This document shows, one piece after another, positions 33,633 to 43,244 of a DNA stretch of 64,000 nucleotides (the stretch's first letter is position 1; the number at the start of each line of letters is the position of its first letter). The position numbers and the translations under genes were made by a program. The DNA lies in assembly GCA_963737545.1 (NCBI GenBank), contig CAVTTH010000001.1, forward strand, positions 682,001 to 746,000, read 5' to 3'. Under the pieces are notes generated by a model that searched no databases, had not been told where the DNA came from, and saw only the letters and a list, made by a program, of their open reading frames with translations. This stretch comes from CAVTTH01 sp963737545 (lineage in GTDB: Bacteria; Verrucomicrobiota; Verrucomicrobiia; Chthoniobacterales; UBA10450).

Positions 33633-36600
33633 TCACACTCGCACGGGAACTGACGCGGTGCGCTCCAGCTTTCCCCAACTTACCCAGGCACCTTTGATTC
33701 CGCGCAAGATTGCCTTCCAAATGCAGTAGCTCAACATCGGGCGGTAAATCAATCGCATCGGCAGAATGCGCCAGGCGCGCAGGACGGATTCGCGTTCCAA
33801 GATGCAAGCCAGCGTGGCCAGGACGACATCCATACTCAGGAAGGTGATAACGAACGGCAGAACCGCTCGCCAGGCGCCGAACGGAATCGATGCGAGAAGC
33901 AGCAGATCGATCATCGGCGTGATCGCCACGAGAACGATCTGGAAGAACCAAACGCTCGGCAGACTGAAGCAGCCGAGCGCGCGGTACTTCCAATTGAAAG
34001 TCATGTCGCGGTGTTTCCAGAGACACTGCAGCGTTCCGTAGGCCCAGCGGAAACGTTGTCGCGCCAGCGTACGCACAGTTTCCGGAGCTTCCGTCCAGGC
34101 AACCGCGGAAGGAGCGTAAACAATTTTCTGGCCGCGCTTGTGCAGCGTCAGAGTCAGATCAGTGTCCTCCGCCAGTGTGTCCAAACTCAGACCTCCCGCT
34201 TGATCGAGCGCAGATCTGCGGATCGCGCTGATCGCCCCGGGAACGACCGTGATGCAATTCCAACCCGTGTAGGCGCGCCGATCGAGATTGAACCCCACCG
34301 TGTATTCGAGCGCCTGACAACGTGCGATAAATGTCCGCAAGTTTCCGACCTTGGCGTGACCCGAGACCGCGCCCACTCCGCCGTCGGCAAACGGTTGGAC
34401 GAGCGCGCACAAAGTGCCCTTTTGGCAATGCGTGTCGGCATCGACGAAAATGATGATCTCGTGCCGTGCCGCCGCCAGAGCGCGTTGCAGCGCGCGCGCT
34501 TTGCCGCGATTCGGCTGACGCAACAATCTCACCCGCGAATCAGTTTTCATGAGCGCTTCGACTTCCGCCGCGGTGCAATCATGTGAGCCATCATCCACGA
34601 CGACGATTTCCAGGTCGCCCGTGTAATCCGTGGTGAGCAGGGAACGCAAGCTATCCGCGATCACTTTTTCTTCATTGAATGCCGCGATCACTACGCTAAC
34701 CGGCGCGGTGAAATCCGTCGCCGGAATGCGCCGAAAACGCGAAGCCAAATAGATGACGATGAGCGTTCGCACGACCACGAGCGCGGTCGCCACGATCATG
34801 AAGGCCCAGAGAAATTGCTCGATCCAGTGATAAACCCGGAAGCCGGTTCCGCTCACCATTCGCGAGATTGATTGACCGCTGCGCGGCGCGAGAGGCATCA
34901 GTGCGTCTCGCGTCGTTCCGAGCAACGTGCTCAAAGAAACCACCGTGTCGCCCCTTGTCCGGAGATAATCCAGAATCCGCGGCAGCGCTTCAATCGTTTG
35001 GGAACGATCGCCACCTGCATCGTGCAGCAGAATAATATTACCGTCGCGACGCTGCTGTTTAATGCGTTGCAGGATGATGTCTGCACCGGGCTTCGCCCAA
35101 TCCTGTGGGTCGATATTTTCAAGGACGGCGAGGTAGCCCAGATCTTCCGCGATTTTGAGCGGTGCCAGCTCGCTTAACTGAGATGGACTGGTATCGGCCG
35201 CATACGGAGGCCGGAAAAGAGTGGTGGTGCGGCCGGTGATCGTTTCGATGAGAAGCTGAGTGGCGTTGAGTTCGAGACGAATATGTTCCGGCCAGCATAG
35301 CGCCAGGTTCGGGTGGTAATAGGTATGGTTCCCGATCTCGTGTCCTTCGTCAACGATTCGCCTAACGAGCCAGGGATAATGTTCGGCGTTGACCCCGACA
35401 AGGAAGAATGCCGCCTTCACATTAGCCGCTTTCAGAATATCGAGCACCTGCGGCGTCCATCTCGGATCCGGGCCATCATCAAACGTGATCGCCACCTGAT
35501 GCTCACCGCCCGCGCCCTGATGATAAAGCGTCGGAAACCTCGGGAACTTCACATACTGCGACGTGAGATATCCGTCCTGATCCACCGCCAGAGTGCGCCG
35601 GCCATCGGAGCGAGTCTCATCCACCGAAACGATTTCTCCGTCCCCGACGTCGGCGATTGTATCGGTTCCCTGCAAAATTTCGAGCGGCCGGCGCATCGCC
35701 GCGTCCATCTTGAAATCGTGAGGGAGATTGAGTGCATCCCAGACGGCGGCGTCTTCCGCGCCTAACCGATACAGCCCGACCCCACCCGCCTTCTTGTCGC
35801 GAACAACTCGAAGTTGATTCGCAAAAGTAATGGCATCGAGGAACCAAACCGTGTGGCCCTTGTCCGAGTCTTCATACTCAAAGAACGGATTGTATTCGGG
35901 AGCGGTCACGGCCGCCGTCTCCACGTCGGCATAGCTCGCGCGGCTCATTGCTTCCGGCACGCTGATGAGCTCGCCCTTCTTCGCTCCTTCCATCCAATCA
36001 TACCCGTAGTTGCCGAGCACGATGATCCACTGCTTCGCGTCCGCGCCATCGAGTAGCACTTGAAGCCAGCCTTCAAACCAACGCCGCGACCCGAGTGGCC
36101 CGGGCGAATCGGTCTCGGAGGTTTCGTCGAAAAGCAATGCGACGAAGCGATCCACGCCTTCGGATAATGCGTCGAAGTCGATGTAATCGAGATCCTGCCC
36201 GGGCTGGACGCAGAGCCAAAGCTCCTTCCCATCATCATGGAGCGCATCGATAAATCGATCCAGGAATGTCGCGATGTCCTCTTTGTAAGCAGGGTCAATC
36301 TGCTCCCAGTCCACTACCACCCCGGTCGCTTTGGCCTCGCCTAAAACGGCAATGACTTTTTGGATGAAACGGTCCTGTCGGTCCCGCGGACCGTGCGCAA
36401 GATTTTCGATTGCTTCCGGCTGCCAGGTGTCGCCCACCAAATTCGTCAGGAGCGGCATGAGAGCGAGGCCCTTGCTCGCAGCCAGTTTGGGCAAACGGGT
36501 ATCAGCGTCGATTTGCAGATCACCCCGGCCATTGATCACCGCCATCCACTCCGGACAAACGTGAGTCAGCAGCGCCGCGTGTTGCTCGAGCGAAGCGTAA

Positions 36601-36989
36601 CTGTAGGGATCGCCATTCGTGTAAAACGCCAGCCGCACTTCGTTATCCGGCGGTTTCTTGTGCGGACGCGCCGGAACGACCGGGGGCGGACTTGATTGCT
36701 TCTTCGATGCCGTGCGCGCGGCTTGAAATTTTTCCCAAAGCGGAACATTCGCGGGTGTTTGACCAGCGGAATTCGCCTTCTGCCACGATTTCAACTGGCC
36801 TTTCAATTGCCGCAGCGAGATCGGGAGATTCAGCCGCGGCGCGACGAACAGCGTCTGGACAAAGAGAACGATCGCGAGAAACGACACGATCGCGGTCCCG
36901 AGCAGAATGAGGCGCAGTCTCGGCCAGCGTTTACCGGCCGGATCGGAGAAAACAAATGGAGTGACTGTGTTTTGAGTGCCCTCGTCCAT
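33633..36989 (-). CDS. GH18-like / NodB deacetylase / GT2 synthase three-domain fusion
   Basis: 1118 residues from ATG 36989 (AGGA upstream). Order: membrane helix (about 25-50); a GH18-like domain with VVVDWEQID (about 120-420); a polysaccharide deacetylase NodB domain (about 498-690) with TFDDGPDP and EIGNHTYYHP; another helix (about 725-750); a GT2 synthase (about 760-1000) with VVDDGS, FVDADTH, LAEDTD and QRFRW; then C-terminal helices. The topology puts hydrolase and deacetylase outside and the synthase in the cytosol. It resembles PgaC plus PgaB in one chain, suggesting poly-N-acetylglucosamine-like synthesis and deacetylation; the polymer is inferred. Confidence 0.88.
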   Translation of the reverse strand: MDEGTQNTVTPFVFSDPAGKRWPRLRLILLGTAIVSFLAIVLFVQTLFVAPRLNLPISLRQLKGQLKSWQKANSAGQTPANVPLWEKFQAARTASKKQSSPPPVVPARPHKKPPDNEVRLAFYTNGDPYSYASLEQHAALLTHVCPEWMAVINGRGDLQIDADTRLPKLAASKGLALMPLLTNLVGDTWQPEAIENLAHGPRDRQDRFIQKVIAVLGEAKATGVVVDWEQIDPAYKEDIATFLDRFIDALHDDGKELWLCVQPGQDLDYIDFDALSEGVDRFVALLFDETSETDSPGPLGSRRWFEGWLQVLLDGADAKQWIIVLGNYGYDWMEGAKKGELISVPEAMSRASYADVETAAVTAPEYNPFFEYEDSDKGHTVWFLDAITFANQLRVVRDKKAGGVGLYRLGAEDAAVWDALNLPHDFKMDAAMRRPLEILQGTDTIADVGDGEIVSVDETRSDGRRTLAVDQDGYLTSQYVKFPRFPTLYHQGAGGEHQVAITFDDGPDPRWTPQVLDILKAANVKAAFFLVGVNAEHYPWLVRRIVDEGHEIGNHTYYHPNLALCWPEHIRLELNATQLLIETITGRTTTLFRPPYAADTSPSQLSELAPLKIAEDLGYLAVLENIDPQDWAKPGADIILQRIKQQRRDGNIILLHDAGGDRSQTIEALPRILDYLRTRGDTVVSLSTLLGTTRDALMPLAPRSGQSISRMVSGTGFRVYHWIEQFLWAFMIVATALVVVRTLIVIYLASRFRRIPATDFTAPVSVVIAAFNEEKVIADSLRSLLTTDYTGDLEIVVVDDGSHDCTAAEVEALMKTDSRVRLLRQPNRGKARALQRALAAARHEIIIFVDADTHCQKGTLCALVQPFADGGVGAVSGHAKVGNLRTFIARCQALEYTVGFNLDRRAYTGWNCITVVPGAISAIRRSALDQAGGLSLDTLAEDTDLTLTLHKRGQKIVYAPSAVAWTEAPETVRTLARQRFRWAYGTLQCLWKHRDMTFNWKYRALGCFSLPSVWFFQIVLVAITPMIDLLLLASIPFGAWRAVLPFVITFLSMDVVLATLACILERESVLRAWRILPMRLIYRPMLSYCIWKAILRGIKGAWVSWGKLERTASVPVRV

Positions 36990-37012
36990 GAAGTCCTGAC
37001 ATCGGGTCAACG

Positions 37013-37461
37013 TTACACGATCAACCGTCGCAGGGCTAAACCCAATTCGCGAGCGCGCTCGCGCAGCAACTCAGCTGCTCGCTTCATCGCGTCATCAGGT
37101 GCGATTGCCCTGGTGTGATAACTCGTAAACGCCGTCGAAAAGTATCGAGGCCCGCGAATCAGGGCCAGTTTGACCAACAATCGCATAAACCCGTTTGGCG
37201 TGCCGGCGTGCGAGCTGGGCGACACCCGCAGGCGCTTTTCCTTCCAGTGTTTGTAAATCGAGCCGACCTTCGCCGGTGATGATCACATCGGCATCTCGCA
37301 CTTTCTCTTCCAGACCGATCGTCTCAGCGACCACATCAAATCCGGAGCGAAGGTGCGCTCCGCAAAAACTCATGAGTCCAAAACCAAGACCACCGGCTGC
37401 GCCCGCCCCGGCGACATCGCGATGATCAATCTGAAGATCGCGCGCGACGACATCTGCCAGA
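37013..37461 (-). pseudogene. Glycerate kinase, displaced C-terminal half (two frame shifts)
   Basis: In the frame after the break at ~37464 the sequence continues as DLADVVARDLQIDH, GAGAAGGLGFGLMSF, DADVIITGEGRLDLQTLEGK, typical of the glycerate kinase C-terminal domain. It stops after YELSHQGNRT. A second shift at ~37124 gives SYHTRAIAPDDAMKRAAELL and a natural end at 37013. Both shifts fit one extra base each. No start codon of its own precedes this half, so it is part of the gene annotated at 37426. Confidence 0.72.
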
Positions 37462-38133
37462 TCGCATTAACGAGCGTTCGAGAAAATCGAGTTCCTCTCC
37501 CGTCGCTCCTTTTTGCGGACCGAAAACGCGAGTCGCGCCGCGCTCGCCGAGGAGTGGATTTCGCACATCGGCGGCAACTGTGATGTGCGGCAATCTGAGT
37601 CCACCCGGCCTTTCAATTCGCTCAAGCGCGGACAGATCCGCGATCGATTCGATCACGCCACCGTCATCGCGAAGGAATCGAAAGCCGAGCGCGCGAGCCA
37701 TTCCGAGTCCGCCATCGTTCGTCGCGCTCCCGCCGAGGCCAACAATAATTTCTCGCGCGCCTCGCTTGGTCGCGTCGAGCAGCATTTCACCAACGCCGAA
37801 AGTGATTGCGCGAAGCGGATCGCGTTCAGCTTCCTGAAGTCGTCGCATCCCGGCCGCTTCGCTCATTTCGATCACTCCCAGTTTGTCGTTATCGATCCAG
37901 GCATAACGGCAGGCAATTGGGCGCCCAAGCGGATCATGCGCGTCACATGTCACCCACACGCCGCCGAGCGCCTCGCAGATCGCTGCCGCCGTGCCTTCCC
38001 CACCATCCGCGACCGGTGCGATCTCGATGGTGGCGTCCGGCACGACATCGCGCAGACCAGCGGCGATGTTTTGCGCCACTTCCGCGGCGCCTAGCGAACC
38101 TTTGAATTTGTCGGGCGCTATGAGAATGCGCAT
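37426..38133 (-). CDS. Glycerate kinase, N-terminal part
   Basis: ATG 38133 opens a classic GarK/GlxK-type start: MRILIAPDKFKGSLGAAEVA, then DGGEGTA and AAAICEALGG, REIIVGLGGSATNDGGLGMA. Family members are ~370-380 residues and phosphorylate D-glycerate (to 2-phosphoglycerate) in glyoxylate or serine metabolism. This frame ends after 235 residues in a non-homologous tail (SGRCRRARSSD), with the family sequence resuming in the next frame near 37464. Inferred intact gene 37013-38133. It is downstream of gatB's repeat, separate from the GT/NodB gene by 23 bases. Confidence 0.82.
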   Translation of the reverse strand: MRILIAPDKFKGSLGAAEVAQNIAAGLRDVVPDATIEIAPVADGGEGTAAAICEALGGVWVTCDAHDPLGRPIACRYAWIDNDKLGVIEMSEAAGMRRLQEAERDPLRAITFGVGEMLLDATKRGAREIIVGLGGSATNDGGLGMARALGFRFLRDDGGVIESIADLSALERIERPGGLRLPHITVAADVRNPLLGERGATRVFGPQKGATGEELDFLERSLMRSGRCRRARSSD

Positions 38134-38162
38134 TACGAATCTTCGTCGCCGCAGGAGCTTTT

Positions 38163-38266
38163 GTCATTCTGAGCGGAGTTTCGCAAAAGCGAAACGCAGT
38201 CGAAGAATCCCGCGATGTTACCTTTTGGCTAACGCCACGAGATTCCTCGACTGCGCTCGGAATGAC
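38163..38266. repeat. MITE-like inverted repeat element 1
   Basis: Ends GTCATTCTGAGCGGAG and CTGCGCTCGGAATGAC are inverted copies; a second inner arm AAGCGAAACGCAGTCGAAGAA mirrors TTCCTCGACTGCG. The element is 104 bases and fills the gap between the glycerate kinase start and the gatB stop. Four related elements occur at 41804, 43161, 53335 and 60137, all beginning with a GTCAT(C/T)C(C/T)GAG core. Confidence 0.8.
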
Positions 38267-38267
38267 T

Positions 38268-39722
38268 CTACTTTAGCTTCCGCCCAAGAATCTCCCCCGC
38301 CAACGCAGGGTTCGCCTTTCCTTTCGAAAGTTTCATAACCTGGCCCTTTAGAAAATTGAGCGAGGCCGCATGGCCCGCTCGGAAATCGGCCGCGGGTTTT
38401 GGATTCGCTGCGATCACTTCGTCGCATATCTTCTCGATCGCGCCCGCATCGCTCAGCTGCTCGATTCCCTTTTCTTTCACCAATTCCGCAGCCCCTCTTC
38501 CACTGGCAAACATATCTGCGAAAACTTCCTTGCCCTGCGTGCCACTGATCTTTCCGCTCTCGATCAGGTTCACTAATTCGTCGAGCGCTCTCGGGGGGAT
38601 CGGGCAATCGTTAATCGTTTTTCCAGCGCCGCCGAGCGCGTTCTGCAAATCATTCAAAATCCAGTTCGCGAGGTTCTTTGGTTTGCGCGCGCCTTTCGCC
38701 GCCGTCTCAAAATAGCGCGCGAGATCAAGATCGCTCGTTAAAACGCCGGCATCATACGGAGTCACCTCGTACTGCTCGACAAAGCGCGCGCGCTTCGCCT
38801 TCGGCAATTCGGGCAGGCGGGCGCGGACCTCCGCCAATAACACCTCACTCTTCACCGGCACCAAATCGGGATCGGGAAAATAGCGATAATCATGCGCGAA
38901 CTCTTTCGTTCGCATGAGAAAGGTTTTGCCCGACGAATCATCCCAGCCGCGCGTTTCCTGCTCCAGCTTTTCTCCGCGATCAAGCGCTGCGATTTGCCGT
39001 TTTATTTCGTATGCAAGCGCACGGCGCACGCCGCTGATCGAGTTCATGTTCTTGATTTCAATCTTGGCGCCCAGCTCCTTCTGCAATTCCGGCCGCACCG
39101 AGACATTGCAATCGCAGCGCAGTTGTCCTTTCTCCATGTCCGCGTCGCTGACGCCGCCGTAGACGAGGATTTGTTTTAATGCAGTGAGAAACGCGAACGC
39201 CTCTTCCGGCGAATTGATCTCCGGTTGCGTCACGATCTCCATCAGCGGCGTCCCAGCCCGATTGAAATCAATTCCGGTGCTCGATTCGAAGTGGAAACTT
39301 TTCGCCACATCTTCCTCGAGATGGATGCGTACGAGATGCACTTCCTTGTCCGGAATCGCAATACTCTTCTGCGCGTCCTTCGGATACGCGAGGTCGTGCA
39401 GAGGCACGCTTCCATTGGTGCAAAGCGGCAGGTTGTACTGCGAGATCTGGTAGTTTTTTGGCATGTCCGGATAAAAATAATTCTTCCGGTCGAATTTGCT
39501 GATAGGGGCGATGTCACAACCGAGCATGAGCCCAGTCAGGACGGTCAGACGCAGCGCTTCGTGATTCATCACTGGCAGCGCACCGGGCAATCCAAGACAC
39601 GTCGGGCAGGTGTGCGCATTTGGTTTCGCTCCAAACTCCACCGGACAGGCGCAGAACATCTTGGAACGCGTCTTCAGCTGCACGTGCACTTCGAGGCCGA
39701 TGGTCGTGATGTAATTTGTCAT
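38268..39722 (-). CDS. gatB: Aspartyl/glutamyl-tRNA amidotransferase subunit B
   Basis: 484 residues. The N-terminal kinase-like domain is clear: IGLEVHVQLKTRSKMFC, with zinc ligands CACPVEFGA and HTCPTCLGLPGALP, and the tail helical YqeY-like domain ends at GEILGRKLK. It is part of GatCAB, which amidates Glu-tRNA(Gln) and Asp-tRNA(Asn). This organism also encodes asnS (49274), so the Asn route may be redundant and GatCAB may serve Gln. gatA and gatC are not adjacent. The cvpA gene starts 22 bases upstream and may be cotranscribed. Confidence 0.97.
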   Translation of the reverse strand: MTNYITTIGLEVHVQLKTRSKMFCACPVEFGAKPNAHTCPTCLGLPGALPVMNHEALRLTVLTGLMLGCDIAPISKFDRKNYFYPDMPKNYQISQYNLPLCTNGSVPLHDLAYPKDAQKSIAIPDKEVHLVRIHLEEDVAKSFHFESSTGIDFNRAGTPLMEIVTQPEINSPEEAFAFLTALKQILVYGGVSDADMEKGQLRCDCNVSVRPELQKELGAKIEIKNMNSISGVRRALAYEIKRQIAALDRGEKLEQETRGWDDSSGKTFLMRTKEFAHDYRYFPDPDLVPVKSEVLLAEVRARLPELPKAKRARFVEQYEVTPYDAGVLTSDLDLARYFETAAKGARKPKNLANWILNDLQNALGGAGKTINDCPIPPRALDELVNLIESGKISGTQGKEVFADMFASGRGAAELVKEKGIEQLSDAGAIEKICDEVIAANPKPAADFRAGHAASLNFLKGQVMKLSKGKANPALAGEILGRKLK

Positions 39723-39744
39723 TCGAACAAGCGGCTGATTCTCT

Positions 39745-40656
39745 CTATTTCCCTCTCGTCGCGTAATCCAGCGCCTTTTGAAATTGGAACGACTTCACCT
39801 GAGCGGCGAGAGCGGGGTCATTTGCCGCATCGATCAAACGCTGATCCTGGAGCAGCTCCAGGAACCTTCCATGTTCGATCATATCGATGATCTCCGGGTC
39901 AGCTCGCAGAGCCAGGATTTTCGGATTGTCGCTCAACTCCCTCGCACCGGGATACGAGAGAAATCGCTCCGCGCTCTCCGGATTAGACGCGATTGTCCCC
40001 ACTTTGCCCAAAGTTTGATAGACCGATGACGGTACCACGTCGGCAGTCTTGACGAACTGGCCGACTGAACCCAGCTCGACCGACTTCTTGAGACGCGCCA
40101 GTGCAACCATTAGCGATGAATCGGGTTTCTCCGCGATCGATACCCGTCGAGGTGTCGCTAGCGGGGCGAGTAATTTCTTCGCGGGAGAGTTTTTGACAGA
40201 ACTCTGCAGTTGAACCTCGGCGACTGCGCCTAACGAACGGATTCCGACGACAACCAGCCAAACCAAAAACGCTCCGAAAAGAAATCCAATCGCGGCGCCA
40301 CTCAGGCCATAGAGCAATTTAACGGTCCCGGAGTCTTGTTGAGCGGTTCGCTTAAAGAGAATCGTGCCAAAGGTCGTAATGACGATGTAGACGAGCAGCG
40401 CCAGAATCGCGCCCGTGACGATCGCGATGATGAAATCCGGCATCTTTAGAAAAGACCGCACCATCGGAAGCAGCAGTTTGCCGCCAAACCATGCGGCACC
40501 ATACGCAGCGATGACGGCGCCGATGCGCACCAGTTGTCGCATTAACCCGAGGCGCCAGCCACGCACAATTTCGAACAGGACGAGCAGCGCGGCTAACACC
40601 ACGAAGATTGTCTGCCAAAGTGGCGAGCCCGCCGCTGCCTGAAGTTCTGGTTTCAA
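39745..40656 (-). CDS. CvpA-family membrane protein
   Basis: 303 residues. Four hydrophobic segments in the first ~170 residues (TIFVVLAALLVLFEIVRGW, AVIAAYGAAWFGGKLLL, IAIVTGAILALLVYIVITT, AAIGFLFGAFLVWLVVVGI) match the CvpA/colicin V production family, with an unusually long C-terminal soluble domain (about 175-303, helical, ending FLSYPGARELSDNP and LELLQDQRLIDAA). CvpA function is uncertain; the C-terminal extension may bind partners. It lies between aroC and gatB with gaps of nine and 22 bases, probably in one transcript. Confidence 0.85.
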   Translation of the reverse strand: MKPELQAAAGSPLWQTIFVVLAALLVLFEIVRGWRLGLMRQLVRIGAVIAAYGAAWFGGKLLLPMVRSFLKMPDFIIAIVTGAILALLVYIVITTFGTILFKRTAQQDSGTVKLLYGLSGAAIGFLFGAFLVWLVVVGIRSLGAVAEVQLQSSVKNSPAKKLLAPLATPRRVSIAEKPDSSLMVALARLKKSVELGSVGQFVKTADVVPSSVYQTLGKVGTIASNPESAERFLSYPGARELSDNPKILALRADPEIIDMIEHGRFLELLQDQRLIDAANDPALAAQVKSFQFQKALDYATRGK

Positions 40657-40665
40657 ATTATGGGA

Positions 40666-41751
40666 TCAGGAACGCGCGATCGCTCGTTGACGCAACGCGT
40701 GATCACAGAGGACGAGCGCGGTCATCGCTTCGACCATCGGCACCGCCCGGGGCAGGACGCAGGGATCGTGACGACCCTGCGCCTCGATGGTGGTCGATTC
40801 GCCCGAAACGGTCACTGTCTTTTGCTCACGGGAAATCGTTGCCGTCGGTTTGAAGGCGACGCGAAAGATAATTTCTTCACCATTCGTGATGCCGCCCTGT
40901 ACGCCACCCGAATGATTAGTGGTCGTTCGAACTTTCCCCTCTCGCATCTCGAACGGATCATTGTGCTCGGAGCCCTTCATCCGAGTGGCCGCGAATCCCG
41001 AACCGATTTCAAAGCCCTTCGTTGCCGGTAAACTCAGCATGGCTTTGGCGAGGTCGGCTTCCATCTTGTCGAAGACAGGTTCACCCAACCCAGCGGGAGC
41101 ATTTCGCACAACGCATTCAATCACACCGCCTAACGAATCTCCTTCGCCGCGAACTTTCTCAATCAATGTCGCCATCTTCTCAGATGCTGCCGCGTCGGGA
41201 CAACGAACCAAAGAGCGTTTCACCTCTTCGAGTTTGACCGAGCCGCGATCAATCGACGCGATGATCTCGTGAATCTGCGTGACATAAGCTACGATCTCCA
41301 GCTGCGGAGTTAATTTTGCCAGGACGCGCTTTCCGACGGCGCCGGCGGCGACACGACCAATTGTTTCGCGCGCTGAAGCCCGTCCGCCGCCCCGCCAGTT
41401 TCGGATGCCGTACTTTGCTTCATAGGTGAAATCGGCATGCGAAGGCCGGAAGGTCTTTTGCATTTCCGCGTATGCTTCCGGACGCGCATCCTTGTTACGC
41501 ACAAGAATGGAAATCGGCGTGCCGAGCGTTCGGCCCTCGAAAACGCCCGAGAGAATCTCGCATTGGTCCGGCTCGTTGCGCTGGCTAACGATCTTGCTTT
41601 GCCCCGGGCGACGCCGATCAAGATCGCGTTGGATATCCGCTTCGCTAATGGCTACGCCGGACGGGCAGCCGTCGATGACTACACCGACGCCGCCACCGTG
41701 CGATTCTCCCCACGTCGTGATGCGAAAAAGTTGGCCGAAGCTGCTGCCCAT
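40666..41751 (-). CDS. aroC: Chorismate synthase
   Basis: 361 residues. The FMN enzyme converts EPSP to chorismate, the branch point of aromatic amino acids. Signature motifs are visible: GESHGGGVGVVIDGCPSG, then GRASARETIGRVAAGAV and GGVQGGITNGEEI near the C-terminal part. The start MGSSFGQLFRITTWGESHG is standard. It is the first gene of the minus-strand run aroC-cvpA-gatB; a 220-base gap holding a MITE-like element separates it from the sulfur genes upstream. Confidence 0.97.
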   Translation of the reverse strand: MGSSFGQLFRITTWGESHGGGVGVVIDGCPSGVAISEADIQRDLDRRRPGQSKIVSQRNEPDQCEILSGVFEGRTLGTPISILVRNKDARPEAYAEMQKTFRPSHADFTYEAKYGIRNWRGGGRASARETIGRVAAGAVGKRVLAKLTPQLEIVAYVTQIHEIIASIDRGSVKLEEVKRSLVRCPDAAASEKMATLIEKVRGEGDSLGGVIECVVRNAPAGLGEPVFDKMEADLAKAMLSLPATKGFEIGSGFAATRMKGSEHNDPFEMREGKVRTTTNHSGGVQGGITNGEEIIFRVAFKPTATISREQKTVTVSGESTTIEAQGRHDPCVLPRAVPMVEAMTALVLCDHALRQRAIARS

Positions 41752-41803
41752 TGGGCAACACTTACCTCTCGCTCACCAAAATAACAACGCGGTAGAAGAA
41801 CTT

Positions 41804-41954
41804 GTCATCCCGAGTCGCGCCGGCGAGGGACCTCGCTCGCGCACAGTGCGCCACAGAAAAAAACAGAACCCTTGACCAGCAGCGCACGCCCGTCGTAACG
41901 CGGAAGCACTCGAGCTATTGGGAGGTCCTTCGCCGCTGCGCGACTCAGAATAAC
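41804..41954. repeat. MITE-like inverted repeat element 2
   Basis: Left end GTCATCCCGAGTCGCGC then GAGGGACCTCGC; right end GGAGGTCCTTCGCCG and CGACTCAGAATAAC, inverted and partly degenerate. ~150 bases, located between aroC and the transsulfuration gene. Nothing else is seen in the 41752-41971 gap. Confidence 0.7.
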
Positions 41955-41971
41955 AGCAGCACAGCGAGCAG

Positions 41972-43132
41972 CTAGATCGCCGCGAATGCAGTGCGCAGAT
42001 CGTCGATCAGGTCGTTAACGTCCTCGACACCGACTGACAAACGGACGAGCGAATCGGTGATGCCGAGGGACGCCCGCATTTCCGGGGGGACAGCGCCATG
42101 CGTCATGAGGGTGGGATGATTGACCAGACTTTCGACCCCGCCTAACGATTCTGCGAGCGCGAATAAGTGCGTGTTCTCGAGAAAACGACGCGTCCCCGTG
42201 AGATCGGTTTTCAGGACAATGGTGACCATCCCACCGAACGCACGCATCTGGCGCCTGGCCAATTCATGATGCGGATGCGCCTTTAGTCCGGGGTAGCTGA
42301 TCGATTCGAGCTTCGGTTCCTTTTCAAATGTGTGCGCGATCTCGAACGCGTTTTCACAATGGCGCTCCATGCGCAAAGCGAGAGTTTTCAATCCGCGCAG
42401 AGCCAGAAAGCTGTCGAACGGTCCCGCGATCGCACCAACAGAGTTTTGCAAAAACGCCATGCGATCGCCGAGTTCCTGGTTGTCGCCAACGACGGCAATC
42501 CCACCAACCATGTCCGAATGCCCGTTGAGATATTTCGTGGCTGAATGAACAACGATGTCGAAACCGAACTCGATCGGTCGTTGAATCCACGGAGTCGCGA
42601 AGGTGTTATCCGAAACGGAAAGCGCGTTGTGGGCCCGCGCGATTTTCGCGACTGCTTCGAGGTCGATCACTTTCAGGAGCGGATTACTCGGCGTCTCAAT
42701 CCAAACCATTCGCGTGTTCGGTTTCATCGCCCGCTCGACGTTGGTCACATCCGTTGCATCCACGAACGTAAAATCGAGATTGGCGGAGCGACGGCGAACG
42801 CGTTCAAAAAGGCGGTAGGTGCCGCCATAAAGATCGTCGCTCGCGACCACGTGCGATCCACTGTCGATCAATTCCAGAACAGTTGACATTGCAGCGAGAC
42901 CCGAGGCGAAGGCCCATCCGCGCGTGCCGTTTTCGAGGTCAGCGACGCAACGCTCGTAGGCGCAGCGGGTCGGATTGATCGAGCGCGAGTAATCATAGCC
43001 TTTGTGTCGCCCCGGACTCTCCTGGACGTAGGTCGATGTCGCATAGATCGGCGTCATGATCGCGCCGGTGGAAGGATCAGGTGATTGGCCAGCGTGGATT
43101 ACGCGAGTGGCGATGTCGTGCTGTTTTTTCAT
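41972..43132 (-). CDS. Cystathionine gamma-synthase/lyase family PLP enzyme
   Basis: 386 residues, PLP fold type I. The cofactor lysine is in VHSATKYLNGHSDMVGG; the N-terminus holds ATSTYVQESPG and YDYSRSINPTR, and the C-terminus has SLGGVESLVNHP. The neighbouring cystathionine beta-synthase makes gamma-lyase (CGL) the better guess, which would convert cystathionine to cysteine, 2-oxobutyrate and ammonia. Synthase versus lyase cannot be told apart by eye. ATG 43132 is the clear start. Confidence 0.9.
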   Translation of the reverse strand: MKKQHDIATRVIHAGQSPDPSTGAIMTPIYATSTYVQESPGRHKGYDYSRSINPTRCAYERCVADLENGTRGWAFASGLAAMSTVLELIDSGSHVVASDDLYGGTYRLFERVRRRSANLDFTFVDATDVTNVERAMKPNTRMVWIETPSNPLLKVIDLEAVAKIARAHNALSVSDNTFATPWIQRPIEFGFDIVVHSATKYLNGHSDMVGGIAVVGDNQELGDRMAFLQNSVGAIAGPFDSFLALRGLKTLALRMERHCENAFEIAHTFEKEPKLESISYPGLKAHPHHELARRQMRAFGGMVTIVLKTDLTGTRRFLENTHLFALAESLGGVESLVNHPTLMTHGAVPPEMRASLGITDSLVRLSVGVEDVNDLIDDLRTAFAAI

Positions 43133-43160
43133 GGAAAATTGAAGCGCAGATTAAAACCGC

Positions 43161-43242
43161 CATCCCGAGCGTAGTCGAGGGATCCCGCGGCGAAAGCTAT
43201 AAGGTAACTTCAACGGGATCTCTCAACTTCTCTCGGGATGAC
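43161..43242. repeat. MITE-like inverted repeat element 3
   Basis: CATCCCGAGCGTAGTCGAGGGATCCCG at one end and CGGGATCTCTCAACTTCTCTCGGGATGAC at the other: 82 bases, inverted ends 20-25 bases long with mismatches. It lies between the CGS/CGL start and the CBS stop. Confidence 0.8.
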
Positions 43243-43244
43243 AA

